From Piliocolobus tephrosceles (lineage: Eukaryota > Chordata > Mammalia > Primates > Cercopithecidae): DNA of 64,000 nucleotides. Both the position numbers and the translations under genes were made by a program. A model generated the notes under the pieces. That model did no database searches. It saw only the letters and a program-made list of their open reading frames with translations, and had not been told where the DNA came from. The stretch is from the NCBI RefSeq assembly GCF_002776525.5, contig NC_045437.1, positions 134,569,928-134,633,927 on the forward strand, read 5' to 3'. Shown here in pieces: positions 9,690 to 19,793 of the stretch. Within the stretch, counting starts at the first letter, position 1. Each line of letters starts with the position of its first letter.

Positions 9690-11670
9690 TAAGCAATATA
9701 TATCTTTAAAATAACTTTTATCATGGAAAAATTCAAACATACACAAAAATAGGTAGACCAGTGCAAAAAGATCCAATACACCCATCATTCAGTATAACGA
9801 ATAACTCATGGCCAATCTTGTTTCATCTATATTCCTACAGTTCCCCCTTTCTCCAGGTTACTCTGAGGCCAACCCAGACATCATCTCATTTCAATTGTAA
9901 ATATTCCATTATATATCTTTATAAAGCAAATACACTTTTCATTAATCATAATGTAATACCATTATTTCATCTACAAACTTAACGATGGTTTATTAATATA
10001 ATTAAATATCCATATTTAACGTTCATATTTCCAACTGTCTCCTAAATATTTTCTTAGGTTACTGGTTTGAATCAGGATAAAATTTAGGTCCACGCATTGC
10101 TATTGGTCAGTTTGTCTCCTAAATCTTAGTTATTCAAAGTGTAGCTGATAGGCCAGCGACATTCCTAGAAACCCATTAGAAATGATGAATCTCAGCCTCC
10201 CCCATCCTCAGATCAACTAAAGCAGAATCTGCATTTCCACAAGATCTCAGATGATTCACATGCACATTAATTAAAGTTTAAGGATCATTGGTTTAGTTTG
10301 AAATCTCTTCTAATGTGGAGTTTCCTACTCCCTCTCACTTGAGCTTTATTCTTTGTAAGATATTTTTAGAAGAATCTAGGTTGTCTCCTGGAGTTTCCCA
10401 CAGTGTGAATGTTACTAATTTAATCTCTTATGATATTACTTAACATGTTCCTCTGTCTCCTGCTTTTAATATAAATTGGTAGTCACATCTAAAGTTTTGC
10501 TCAGTATCAGTTTTGATTTTTTATGTAGGAATAAACATAAGTTTTGGTGTGGTCTTTGCACCAGAAGCCCATCTAATCTGGTTCACCCATTTTATGATGT
10601 TAGCGACATTAATGATCATTCTGTAGATCTATTATTTCATTATGTATTGTAAATGGCTTGATGCTTTCCTCATTTACTGCCTGAAGATGTCTAAGAAGTG
10701 CATCTTTTCCATGTAAGTAATTTGATTCGTTTGAGGTATACCCTGTATATGCAAGACAAGATGAATGCTTGATTCTTTCCTTTATTACTTTCCAAAATAA
10801 TTTGTTCCCAATCATACTAAGGATGACCAGTATTGATTTTATTTTTAGCACTCCTAGGTACTCATGGTTTTAAACATATCTGATGTTTTCCAATCATTAT
10901 AGCCATTATATTTGTTAGTGCCCAAATCCTTGCATCATTGGCCAGCAGGAGCCTCATTCACTTGGCTCCTCAGTCTTTTTGACATATTCTCAACAGCCTT
11001 TGTAATTTGTTCTGTCTTCTGACATGGCAAGACAATGGTCACTTTCAGTTCATGCATTTTCTACCTCAGACCTGGATCAGAAATTCCTCCAAGAAGTGCA
11101 ACTTACTAAACGATGATCATTTTCTCTGGCTTTTTTCAGAGGACAGATTTACTAAAGATGTTTTGTTTTGTTCCCAAATAAAGTCATCCTCATTCAAACT
11201 GATATTTACAAATCAAATTCAGGTCATGATTTTATTTAAACTCATCTATCACAGCTGTTTTTCATTTCTCACACACAAAATACTCTGCATCTCAATGACT
11301 AACATAATTCCTCATTTGACCCTGATGATAGACATTTAGGTTGTTGCCAGTCCTTTGCTATTATAAATACTGCTGCAATGAATGGCCTTTTGCCTGTATC
11401 TTTTTATAGTGCTGCAAGTTTATCTTTGGGATGAGTTTGAAGAAGTGACCCTGTATGAAATGATAGGCAACACATATATTAATGAGATCACATTATAATG
11501 CAAGATATATTTCTACATAATTTTACATAGTGAATGTTTTCCTATGTCATTAACGACTCTTCTACAGTTTCATTTTTGACAGCTAAGAGATAGTCTATTT
11601 ATTCTTTATTACTGAACATCCAAGCTGTTTTCTATGGATCACAATTTTAAATGCCTTAATGACTATCTGT
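9690..11670 (+). mobile_element. Old L1M (L1ME-like) 3' region, plus strand
   Basis: The order of landmarks follows the 3' untranslated region of ancient L1M elements: 'actcatggccaatcttgttt', 'ccagacatcatctcatttca', 'gtttgaatcaggataaaatt', 'ccattttatgatgttagcga', 'aggagcctcattcacttggc', and 'gctattataaatactgctgc'. The last block ('catttaggttgttgccagtc') recalls typical L1M text. It may be more than one fragment, and a MER5A is inserted at 10128-10300. There is no intact ORF. Confidence 0.7.
10128..10300 (+). mobile_element. MER5A (hAT-Charlie non-autonomous), nested in L1M
   Basis: The segment has the MER5A layout: a degraded 'ttattcaaagtgtagctgat' start, 'cccattagaaatgatgaatc', 'aaagcagaatctgcatttcc', 'cagatgattcacatgcacat' and a 'taaggatcattggt' end corresponding to the inverted terminus. 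L1M sequence resumes on the far side, showing that the MITE landed inside the L1. Confidence 0.7.
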
Positions 11671-11851
11671 ATAGATAAACCACTTGCATCGAGTGTTTCA
11701 AACGTACTTAGTGATGCGCTAGTTTCCACCCTGGCTTGATAAAACTGCTTTAAACAACCTCTTACACTAAGTAGGTATCAGTCATCACATGCCATAGATA
11801 AGGCAACAAGGAGATTCATAAAGTACTTTCAAAAAATGCCCAGTGGTTATA
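11671..11851. other. Short unassigned spacer
   Basis: AT-rich spacer between the old L1M and the ERV1 LTR. It ends with the target duplication base run 'gttg' at 11852-11855. Confidence 0.4.
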
Positions 11852-11855
11852 GTTG

Positions 11856-12569
11856 TGTAACTGCCCAGTGGATTCTCCTTGCCTACTGCCCAGATAGTGC
11901 TGATTTATCAAGACAGGAAAATTGCAATAGAGAAAAAGTTTAATTCGCATTCAGCTGGCTAAATGGGAGGCTGGAGTTTTATTACTTAAATCAGCCTCTT
12001 TGAAAATTTGGAGACTGGGTTTTTTTAAGGATAACTTGGCAGGTAGGGGACCAGAGAATGAGAAGAATTGATTGGTTCGGGTAGTAGATGATATCATAGA
12101 TCAAAGTGTGTTCTCCTTGCTGTCTTCTGTTCCTGGGTGAGATGGCAGAACTAGCTGAGCCAGATTACTGGCCTGGGGTGGTATCAGCTGGTGCATCAGA
12201 ATTCGGGGTCTGAAAAATATCTTGAGCTCTGATCTTAGTTCCTACAGTATTGATGTTATTCTTAGGAACAAATGGAGAAGTTTGGAATCTTGTGGCCTCT
12301 GGCTGCATGACTCCTATACCGTAATTTGTTAGTCCTACAAAGGCAGTCTGGTCCCCAGGCAAGAAAGGGGTTTGTTTCAGGAAAGGGCTGTTATCATCTT
12401 TGTTTCAGAGTTTAACTATAAACTAAGTTCCTCCCAAAGTTAGTTCAGCCTACACTCAGGAATAAATACGGGCAGCTTGGAGGTTAGAAGCAAGATGGAA
12501 TCAGTTAGGTCAGACGTCTGTCACTGTCATAATTTTCTCACTATTACAATTTTTGCAAGGGTGACATCA
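11856..12569 (-). mobile_element. ERV1-class solo LTR, minus strand, 4-bp target duplication
   Basis: Read on the minus strand it starts 'tgatgtcacccttgcaaaaa' and ends in '...gggcagttaca', opening with TG and closing with CA. Flanks are 'gttg' at 11852-11855 and 'gttg' at 12570-12573, a perfect 4-bp duplication, which is the class I (gammaretrovirus-like) hallmark. Near the 3' end it carries a polyadenylation-type 'gaattaaactttttctctat' segment. The same LTR family occurs at 29551-30258 in the opposite orientation. No internal viral genes flank it, so it is a solo LTR. I could not name the family with certainty. Confidence 0.85.
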
Positions 12570-12573
12570 GTTG

Positions 12574-14255
12574 GAATGAATACTGGACTAAGATGAGCAA
12601 CATCTGACCTCAACTTTGTCACTATTTCTGACTGATAAGTCTAGTCCACACCGATTAGACTAGTGACTTTTTAAAATTTTCCTTTAGCTTTAAATATACA
12701 TATAATTCTAACAAATTGTGTATGGTTTAGTGTCCTCTAAGTAATTAGAAGTCAGGGCTGTTACTCTACCTATCTATTCTGTTTTTTATTCCACTAAGCA
12801 TCTAATATCACGCTTTCATCGTGGTAAGCTTTATTACCTTCATGCTGACTTAACTTTTTAGACTCCTTTCTGGCTGCTGAACTAGAGTGTATGGCTCTGA
12901 GGCTAGAAGAGATGCATGCCTAATTCAAGCCCTACGAATATTTACTGACTGCCTCTTATTTACCAGGCATCCAGCTAATTTAAATCTAATTTTTAGATAA
13001 ATTAGGTTTGTTAAGGTATACATTTCCTTTAAAATATATAGTCTAAAAACTGTCCCTTGAAATCTCCTTTCTTTGCCACCTAATGATAGTAGAGGTATAT
13101 GTGAGATGTACTTAATTAAAACTAGGTCACTGTGACTGGGTGAACACCAGTAACAATCTTCAAATCCATATTCACTACCAGAGAAATTTACCTTTAACAT
13201 AATTTCTAATTATATCCCTGCTTTCAATGATGTGCCTGGAGCATTAACTGGAAGAGGAGACAGAATAATAATCTGCAGACTTCAATAAACATGTTTCTAG
13301 TTTTCTCTGATGTTCTTTGAAGGAGACCCAATTTAGAAGTGGCCTGCATAGATGTCAAAGACACAAGTCACACCTTAATCAACAGCCACCTTTACTACTC
13401 TTCTCCTCATCATCTATCAGAGGCTACTTTATTTTGTCCTTTAAGGAAAAAAGAAAACAAAGAAAGAAAGAGAAAAAGGAGTAGCCTCAGGGCTGAATTA
13501 TTCTATGGGGAAAAAAGTAGATAAATGGAAGCTGGCACTGCTATAGGCAAAGCATTGGAAAAAGTTTTCTCTCGCGTATTACCTGAAGGCAAACATCTCC
13601 TAACTCCTATGAGCACAGAGATATTTTTGGCTCCCTGTCACACACAACAGGGACAGGGTGGGCTTAAAACAGCTTCCTTTTTGACCACACCTATAAACTG
13701 AATGAGTGAAAAAAATAGAAAAACTGGCACACTGTCCAGGTTTCCTAGTCTAAACTACATTTGAGGTGCAAGAATCAAGCCCAGCTCTCCATTTTGAGAT
13801 TAAGGATAATGCAAAGTCCAATAACTCTGAATGTGTATTTATAACTTAATATAGAATTATATACTCAATAAATCAGAATAATTTAAGAGTTAATATTAGC
13901 CTGACAAAAATGTTCCTTCAAGTTCAGGAAAGAGAACAGAAATGGGATAATGAATATACACATGTATATGATAAAGAAAGGCCTCTGAAAATACATTAAT
14001 ATTGCAGTCAAATAAACATTCTTTGGCCTTTTGCAAAAATGTTTTGAGATATTTAAATATAGAAAGTTCATGTTTAATTGGAATCCAAACATCCAGATGT
14101 TTGGTGTTGCACTTCACCTCTGCAAGAAAACAGTAATGGGAATATCAGACTACGGCCCTGAATATTTCAAAGCCTCCAATACTAAATAAGCTCTAGACTT
14201 ATATTCCCAATTTCTTACTTGACAACTCCACCAAAATATACATGATTTGCCTTTG
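12574..14255. other. Unassigned AT-rich sequence
   Basis: No gene recognised. A faint MIR-like phrase occurs near 12935-12970 ('tatttactgactgcctctta') and a purine-rich run near 13445-13490. Short frames on both strands around 13883-14117 overlap one another and have no domain support. Confidence 0.45.
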
Positions 14256-14605
14256 TACTGTGGTCTGAATATTGATGTCCCTCTCATTTCATATATTAGA
14301 ACCCGGTTCACACTATGACAGTATTAGGCGGTAGGGCCTTTGGGAAATGACTAAGTTGCGAGGGGTCTACCCTCGTGAATGGAATCAGTGCCCTTACAAA
14401 AGCAGCTCAGATGAGCTCCCTTGCCTCTTCCATCACGTGGGGACAAAGCTAGATGTCATCTATGAGAAATGGCACTCACCAGATACTGAATCTGCCAGCA
14501 TCTTGATTTTGAACTTTGCAGGCTCCAGAATTGTGAGCAATACATTTCTGTTGTTTATAACTACTGAGCTTAAAGTATGTTGTAATAACAGCCCAAATGC
14601 ATTAA
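14256..14605 (+). mobile_element. MLT1-type MaLR LTR, plus strand
   Basis: MaLR text in order: 'tgtggtctgaatattgatgt', 'ggcggtagggcctttgggaa', 'ctcgtgaatggaatcagtgc', 'cttccatcacgtggggacaa', 'ctccagaattgtgagcaata' and 'catttctgttgtttataact'. It is a solo LTR. The 121-codon frame at 14347-14712 runs through it and is a by-product of the LTR sequence, not a gene. Confidence 0.8.
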
Positions 14606-15859
14606 GGTATCTTGCAAACTGGATTGTTTCCTCTTCTCTATTTCAGTATATGGTACCAACATTTGCCAAGGTACTTAAGTCAAAACCCCAAGAATTAAGG
14701 CTGGTTTCATAGGCACATGGCCAGTGGAGTCACACAAGAGCTCGAAACTCAGAGGGTTCTTCATTTAGAGTTTAATGTTCTGTGGTTTAAGTCTTTACAT
14801 TCTTAATTTTATCTTCTAATTTGTGTTTTATAAATGAAGTTCAATGGGACAAAGGAGCATACTGAGTGCTTGGAGTTTGGCTCATATGTAGTCCTGCCTC
14901 TCTCCACCTCACTACCTTTTAGATGGATTCTCAGCCCCCTGTCTCCTATTCCTGTGCATCCTGGGTCTTTTCCTCCTTCCGCTTCCCTGCCACTGCCCAG
15001 TGACAGCTGCCGCCCTCTGCCCAGGATGGTGACCATGTCACATGGTTGGGGACTGGGGAGTGGTGCTGCATTCTGCTATAGCCCTTCACCTTCAGCAGCA
15101 GCCTGGGCAAGGGGAGGGTTGAGAATGAGCACACACACTCATCACCCTGTGGCGTCTTAGGCATGGGATGGTAGTGGCTGTAAATGCCCCAACTGGCAGT
15201 GCCATACTATATGTTCAGCTAGCTACTAGGTAGGGACAAGCCTTTTGCCCCCCCTAATTCAAGTATCAAGTGTGTCCTGGATCAGGGGCTCCAATAACCT
15301 TGGGGGTTGCCTGTTTGCTGTGGGCAAGGCAGTGGGCCTGTCAGAAGGGAAGATGGACTTTCCTGTCCCCAGAGGGGTAAAACATGTAGGTCCCAGAGCT
15401 TGCATAAGAGTAAACCCAGCAGTGATTAATTCTGCCCCAATTGAGTCTCTGGGCAAAACCCCAGGGAGCCTGCAAGGGTCTGGACTTTGTCTGGCAAATA
15501 TCCCTGTGCCCAAGGTAGTGTAATAAAGTAAAATTTATTAGTGTAATAAAGTGTAAAATTTAAGTAGCAAATAAAACACCATGATGACAGAGGGCGAGAG
15601 AGACCATGGAAGAAAGCAAACAGTTTCACACTTTAGTACCTTTAATAGCACTTTTTTTTTTCACTCCTTGAACGAGGAACCCTGCATTTTGCACTGTGTT
15701 TCACAAAGTATGCAGCCAGCCTTGCTAGGAGTCCTCATTTATACGCCATATATTTTCTATCTGCAAACTCTGTTGTTTCTACCACCAAAATATATTTCAT
15801 GTTCACATGTCTCCATTTCTATATCTCTCACCACCCTACTTCTCTAACCTTCCAACTAG
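14606..15859. other. Unassigned, locally GC-rich sequence
   Basis: From about 14880 to 15500 the base composition is noticeably more GC-rich than the neighbourhood, with overlapping frames on both strands (14834-15160 plus, 14946-15164 minus, 15245-15523 plus, 15259-15513 minus). None shows a recognisable domain. CpG is sparse, so this does not look like a CpG-island promoter. A short duplication of 'tgtaataaagt' occurs at about 15519-15553. Confidence 0.45.
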
Positions 15860-16109
15860 CCCTGGCCCAACAGTCTATTCTACTCACAATACCCAGTGTA
15901 ATCTTTAAAAAACGTAGTCCTCCAAGCCTCTAGGCTTCCTTTCATCACACTTAGCATGAAGTTCAAAGGCCTTCTCATGACCTACAAAGCCTTGTGTGAA
16001 CCAAACCCTGCCAGCCTCTCCCCTCTCATCTGCAATATTCCAGCCACAATGGTTTCTACCCTACCACTTGAATACACCAAACTCTTCACCCCTTACCTCC
16101 TCCTGACAC

Positions 16110-16439
16110 TGAGACAGCCAGGTGGGAGGGGGTCTCTGGAGAAACTCCAATCAGCCTGCCCACTGGGGTGGAGCCTCAGGAAGTTCATGACACTTTCAGC
16201 AGAGAGCAGCCTGGCCCCTCCTCTTCTTGGGTGCAACTTGGGATTCAAGCTGAGGGCAGGAAGCGCTCTAGCAGGAACTCTGGACTTGTGGAGGATCCCT
16301 GTTTCCCCTTTTTTCCCTTTTTCACCCAATAAAACCCTGCTTTACTTACCCTTTAAACTGTCTGCAAGCATAAATTTTTGTGGCCATGGGATGGACGAGA
16401 ACCCTGTCTTTAGCTGAACTAAGTAAAAGGCCTGTGACA
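16110..16439 (+). mobile_element. ERV1-type solo LTR (~330 bp) inserted in L2
   Basis: The segment starts 'tgagacagccaggtgggagg' and ends '...aggcctgtgaca', thus TG...CA. It contains an LTR-like polyadenylation region ('cacccaataaaaccctgctt') followed by an R/U5-like 'ttttgtggccatgggatgga' and 'gctgaactaag'. The flanks 'acac' (16106-16109) and 'acat' (16440-16443) are a near-perfect 4-bp duplication. The 153-codon frame at 15956-16417 spans the L2/LTR junction and is therefore coincidental. Confidence 0.7.
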
Positions 16440-16503
16440 ACATCATAACACCTTCCACCTTCACCAGCATTTCACATCCCATTCCCTCTGCTCAGAACAA
16501 CAA

Positions 16504-16535
16504 CCCCCCCCCCCCCCCTCCCCCCCCCCCCCCCC
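16504..16535 (+). repeat. Poly-C tract, C15-T-C16
   Basis: Fifteen C, one T, then sixteen C. Such a tract is rare in this AT-rich setting. The C strand can fold into an i-motif and the complementary G strand into a quadruplex. It is also error-prone in sequencing, so its length may vary. Confidence 0.97.
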
Positions 16536-16850
16536 ACATTACATGCACTAAAACATGCAGACAGGGTTGGCTCCTTCCCAAACTTCAGGTTTATCCACAA
16601 AGAAAACTCTTCAATCTCCTTCCTATTGCACTATGCTTGTTCCTTCCTACCATGAATGCTCATTTATACATTTGTTTGTTTAGTTTTTTTTTTTACTTTT
16701 TCTATCTGCCTTCCCCTCTAGTTTACACATTTCACAAGGACAACCAGGTCTGTTTTCTTAACCAACCTATATTGGGTTCTTATATTAGTACCTCCTGCAT
16801 AGAGCTCAACAACAATTAATCATTAAATAAATAAATATAGTATTTGTTGT

Positions 16851-17340
16851 ACTATCTGGCATAGTGATTTGGAAGCTTTCAAAGTTGGAACACTGGGTAT
16901 ATTATACATAGTTATTCAGTTTGCCAAAAAGTAGACAGCTCCCATCTCTCTCCATGTAGTCAAATATAAATTCGCATTTTTTTTTTTTTTTATTTTCAAG
17001 TCTCAACCCAGTCACTGGACTATTAAGCAGGGTACTGATGAGTCTTAAGTAATACATGGGAGAAGGGAAATGCAGTGTTACTTTGGAAATTTAGTAAGCT
17101 AAATTTAAGATGAAAGTGAAATTTTCTAGAGGGATAAACTCAAATTCAAACTTCTCTGGGAAAATATTTTCCTCCTTTTTTTCCTCCCTCTCTTCCTTGG
17201 TTTCTTTCTTGTTTTTAGTAACAATCCATAATATTCATTTATCAAATTCCATAATGCATTTTAAGAAGGCAAACAAATCTTTTTAAAGATAAAATGCTTA
17301 GTATTGATTTCAGATAATATTAGTTTCTAGTAAAGGTTTA
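16851..17340. other. Unassigned AT-rich sequence
   Basis: No recognised repeat or gene other than a T run at about 16977-16991. It abuts the MLT1D-like LTR. Confidence 0.45.
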
Positions 17341-17673
17341 TGTGAAAGGCTGAGTAATGGTTCTCCAACAATGCTCACATCCCAATCCCTGGGACAAGGG
17401 AATAAGTTACCTTATACGGCAAAAGAGACTTAGCAATGTGATAACATTAAGGATCCTGAGGTGGGAAGATTAGCCTGGATTATCCAGGTTGACCCAATGT
17501 AATCAAAGGGTTCTTGTAAAATGGAGGCAAAATGGTGAGAAAGAGATTATAAGAAGATATACTTTTAATTTTGAAGATGGAGTATAAAGAAATAGGCCAA
17601 GGGATGCAGATAACTTCTAGAAGCTAGAAAAGGCAAAACAAATTATCTCCTAGAGCATCAGGAAGAAATGCAG
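17341..17673 (+). mobile_element. MLT1D-like LTR, 5' part (split by L1)
   Basis: MaLR LTR text: 'ggctgagtaatggttctcca', 'cccaatccctgggacaaggg', 'gcaaaagagacttagcaatg', 'agattagcctggattatcca', and 'cttctagaagctagaaaagg'. The LTR stops at '...gaagaaatgcag' and resumes at 23831 after the 6.2-kb L1. Compared with my memory of the family, roughly 40-60 bases of LTR are missing at the insertion point. Confidence 0.8.
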
Positions 17674-18715
17674 GAATAGGAACAGCTCCAGTCTCCAGCT
17701 CCCAGCACGAGCGACACAGAAGTTGGGTGATTTCTGCATTTTCAACTGAGGTACTGGGTTCATCTCACTAGGGAGTGCCGGACAATCCATGCCGGTCAGC
17801 TGCTGCAGCCCGACCAGCGAGAGCTGAAGCAGGGCTAGGCATTGCTTCACCTGGGAAGTGCAAGGGGGAAGGGAATCCCTTTTCCTAGCCAGGGGTAGTG
17901 AGACACACAACACCTGGGAAATCGGGTAACTCCCACCCCAATACTGCACTTTACCAAGGGTCTTAGCAAACAGCACACCAGGAGATTACATCCCACACCT
18001 GGCGGGGAGGGTCTCACGCCCATGGAGCCTCCCTCATTGATAGCACAGCAGTCTGCCATCTAACCACAAGGCAGCAGTGAGGCTGGGGGAGGGGCGCCCG
18101 CCATTGCTGAGGCTTAAGTAGGTAAACAAAGCCACTGGGAAGCTCGAATTGGGTGGAGCCCACAGCAGCTCAAGGAGGCCTGCCTGTCTCTATAGACTCC
18201 ACCTCTGGGGACAGGGCACAGCTAAACAAAATAAAAAGCAGCAGAAACCTCTGCAGATGCAAACGACCCTGTCTCACAGCTTTGAAAAGAGCAGTGGATC
18301 TCCCAACATGGAGGTTGAGATCTGAGAATGGACAGATTGCCTGCTCAAGTGGGTCTCTGTGGCCTGCTCAAGTGGCTACTCTGACCCCTGAGTAGCCTAA
18401 CTGGGAGACATCCCCCACTAGGAGCAGACCGACACCCCACACCTCACACGGCAGGGTACACCCCTGAGACGAAGCTTCCAAAGCAAGAATCAGACAGGTA
18501 CACTCGCTGTTCAGCAATATTCTATCTTCTGCAGCCTCCACTGCTGATACCCAGGAAAAGAGGGTTTGGAGTAGACCTCAAGCAATCTCCAACAGACCTA
18601 CAGCTGAGGGTCCTGACTGTTAGAAGGAAAACTAACAAACAGGAAGGACACAAACACCAAAACCCCATCAGTACATCACCATCTTCAAAGATCAAAGACA
18701 GATAAAACCACAAAG
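17674..18715 (+). promoter_or_regulatory. L1 5' UTR with internal promoter region, 5'-truncated
   Basis: This is the L1 5' UTR, which in intact elements holds a sense RNA polymerase II promoter and an antisense promoter. The first ~21 bases, which contain the YY1 site that sets accurate initiation, are missing. A SOX-type 'aacaaag' motif is present at about 18125-18131. Functional promoter activity is therefore doubtful but possible for the antisense direction. Confidence 0.75.
17847..18059 (-). other. 70-codon antisense frame at the ORF0 position of L1
   Basis: Primate L1 elements have an antisense ORF0 of about 70 codons in the 5' UTR. This minus-strand frame is 70 codons long and lies at about L1 positions 195-407, close to the expected place. 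An overlapping minus-strand frame at 17650-17976 extends through the L1 5' end into the MLT1D flank. I infer an ORF0 relic from position and length only; sequence identity with ORF0 is unchecked. Confidence 0.35.
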
Positions 18716-19730
18716 ATGGGGAAAAAGCAGGGCAGAAAAGCTGGAAATTCAAAACATAAGAGTGCATCTCCCCCTTCAAAGGAATGCAGCTCATCACCAG
18801 CAATGGATCAAAGCTGGATAGAGAATGACTTTGATGAGTTGAGAGAAGAAGGCTTCAGTCCATCAAACTTCTCAGAGCTAAAGGAGGAACTACATACCCA
18901 GCACAAAGAAACTAAAAATCTTGAAAAAAGAATGGAAGAATGAATAACTAGAATAATCAATGCAGAGAAGGCCATAAACGAACGGACAGAGATAAAAACC
19001 ATGACATGAGAAATATGTGACAAATGCACAAGCTTTAGTAACCGACTCGGTCAACTGGAAGAAAGAGCATCAGCGATTGAGGATCAAATGAATGAAATGA
19101 AGCGAGAAGAGAAGTCTAAAGAAAAAAGAGGAAAAAGAAATCAACAAAGCCTTCAAGAAGTATGGGATTATGTGAAAAGACCAAAACTACATCTGATTGA
19201 GGTGCCTGAAAGTGAGGGGGAAATGGAACCAAGTGGGAAAACACCATTCAGGATATCATCCAGGAGAACTTCCCCAACCTAGTGAGGCAGGCCAACATTC
19301 AAATTCAGGAAATACAGAGAATACCACAAAGATACTTCTCGAATAGAGCAACTACAAGACACATAATTGCCAGATTCACCAAATTGAAATGAAGGAAAAA
19401 ATCTTAAGGGCAGCCAGAGAGAAAGGTCGGGTTACCCACAAAGGGAAGCCCATCAGACTAACAGCAGATCTCTTGGCAGAAACTCTCCAAGCCAGAAAAG
19501 AGTGGGGGCTGATATTCAACATTCTTAAAGAAAAGAATTTTAAACCCAGAATTTCATATCCAGCCAAACTAAGTTTCATAAGTGAAGGAGAAATAAAATC
19601 CTTTACAGACAAGCAAATGCTTAGAGATTTTGTCACCACCAGGCCTGCCTTACAAGAGACCCTGAAGGAAGCACTAAACATGGAAAGGAACAACCGGTAC
19701 CAGCCATTGCAAAAACATGCCAAAATGTAA
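18716..19730 (+). pseudogene. L1 ORF1 (RNA-binding chaperone ORF1p), disrupted
   Basis: The start context is the normal L1 ORF1 start (MGKKQ...). The frame encodes the N-terminal region and start of the coiled coil, then meets TGA at 18941-18943 (codon 76). The same frame continues at 19088-19282 with the 'WDYVKRPKLHLIEVPES' part of the RRM region. Two single-base deletions, near 19211-19218 and near 19383, shift the frame before the C-terminal domain (19389-19730), which ends in the family's usual ...KHAKM. ORF1p normally forms trimers that coat L1 RNA in cytoplasmic particles. This copy cannot make it. Confidence 0.93.
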
Positions 19731-19793
19731 AGACCATCAATACTAGGAAGAACCTGCATCAACTAACGAGCAAAATAACCAGTTAATATCATA

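Larger units (their letters stand above)
15860..16850 (+). mobile_element. L2 3' region, plus strand, split by a solo LTR
   Basis: L2-like text appears on both sides of the LTR at 16110-16439: 'ttctcatgacctacaaagcc' and 'catctgcaatattccagcca' before it, and 'tttcacaaggacaaccaggt' leading to 'catagagctcaacaacaatt' and an 'aataaataaata' end after it, as expected for the L2 terminus. A poly-C tract (16504-16535) lies inside the right part. Boundaries are approximate. Confidence 0.6.

Noticed and set aside
14347..14712. 121-codon frame as a possible gene
   Set aside because: Almost all of it lies in an MLT1 LTR.
15956..16417. 153-codon plus-strand frame as a possible gene
   Set aside because: It runs from an L2 fragment into a solo LTR, so it is created by repeat nesting.
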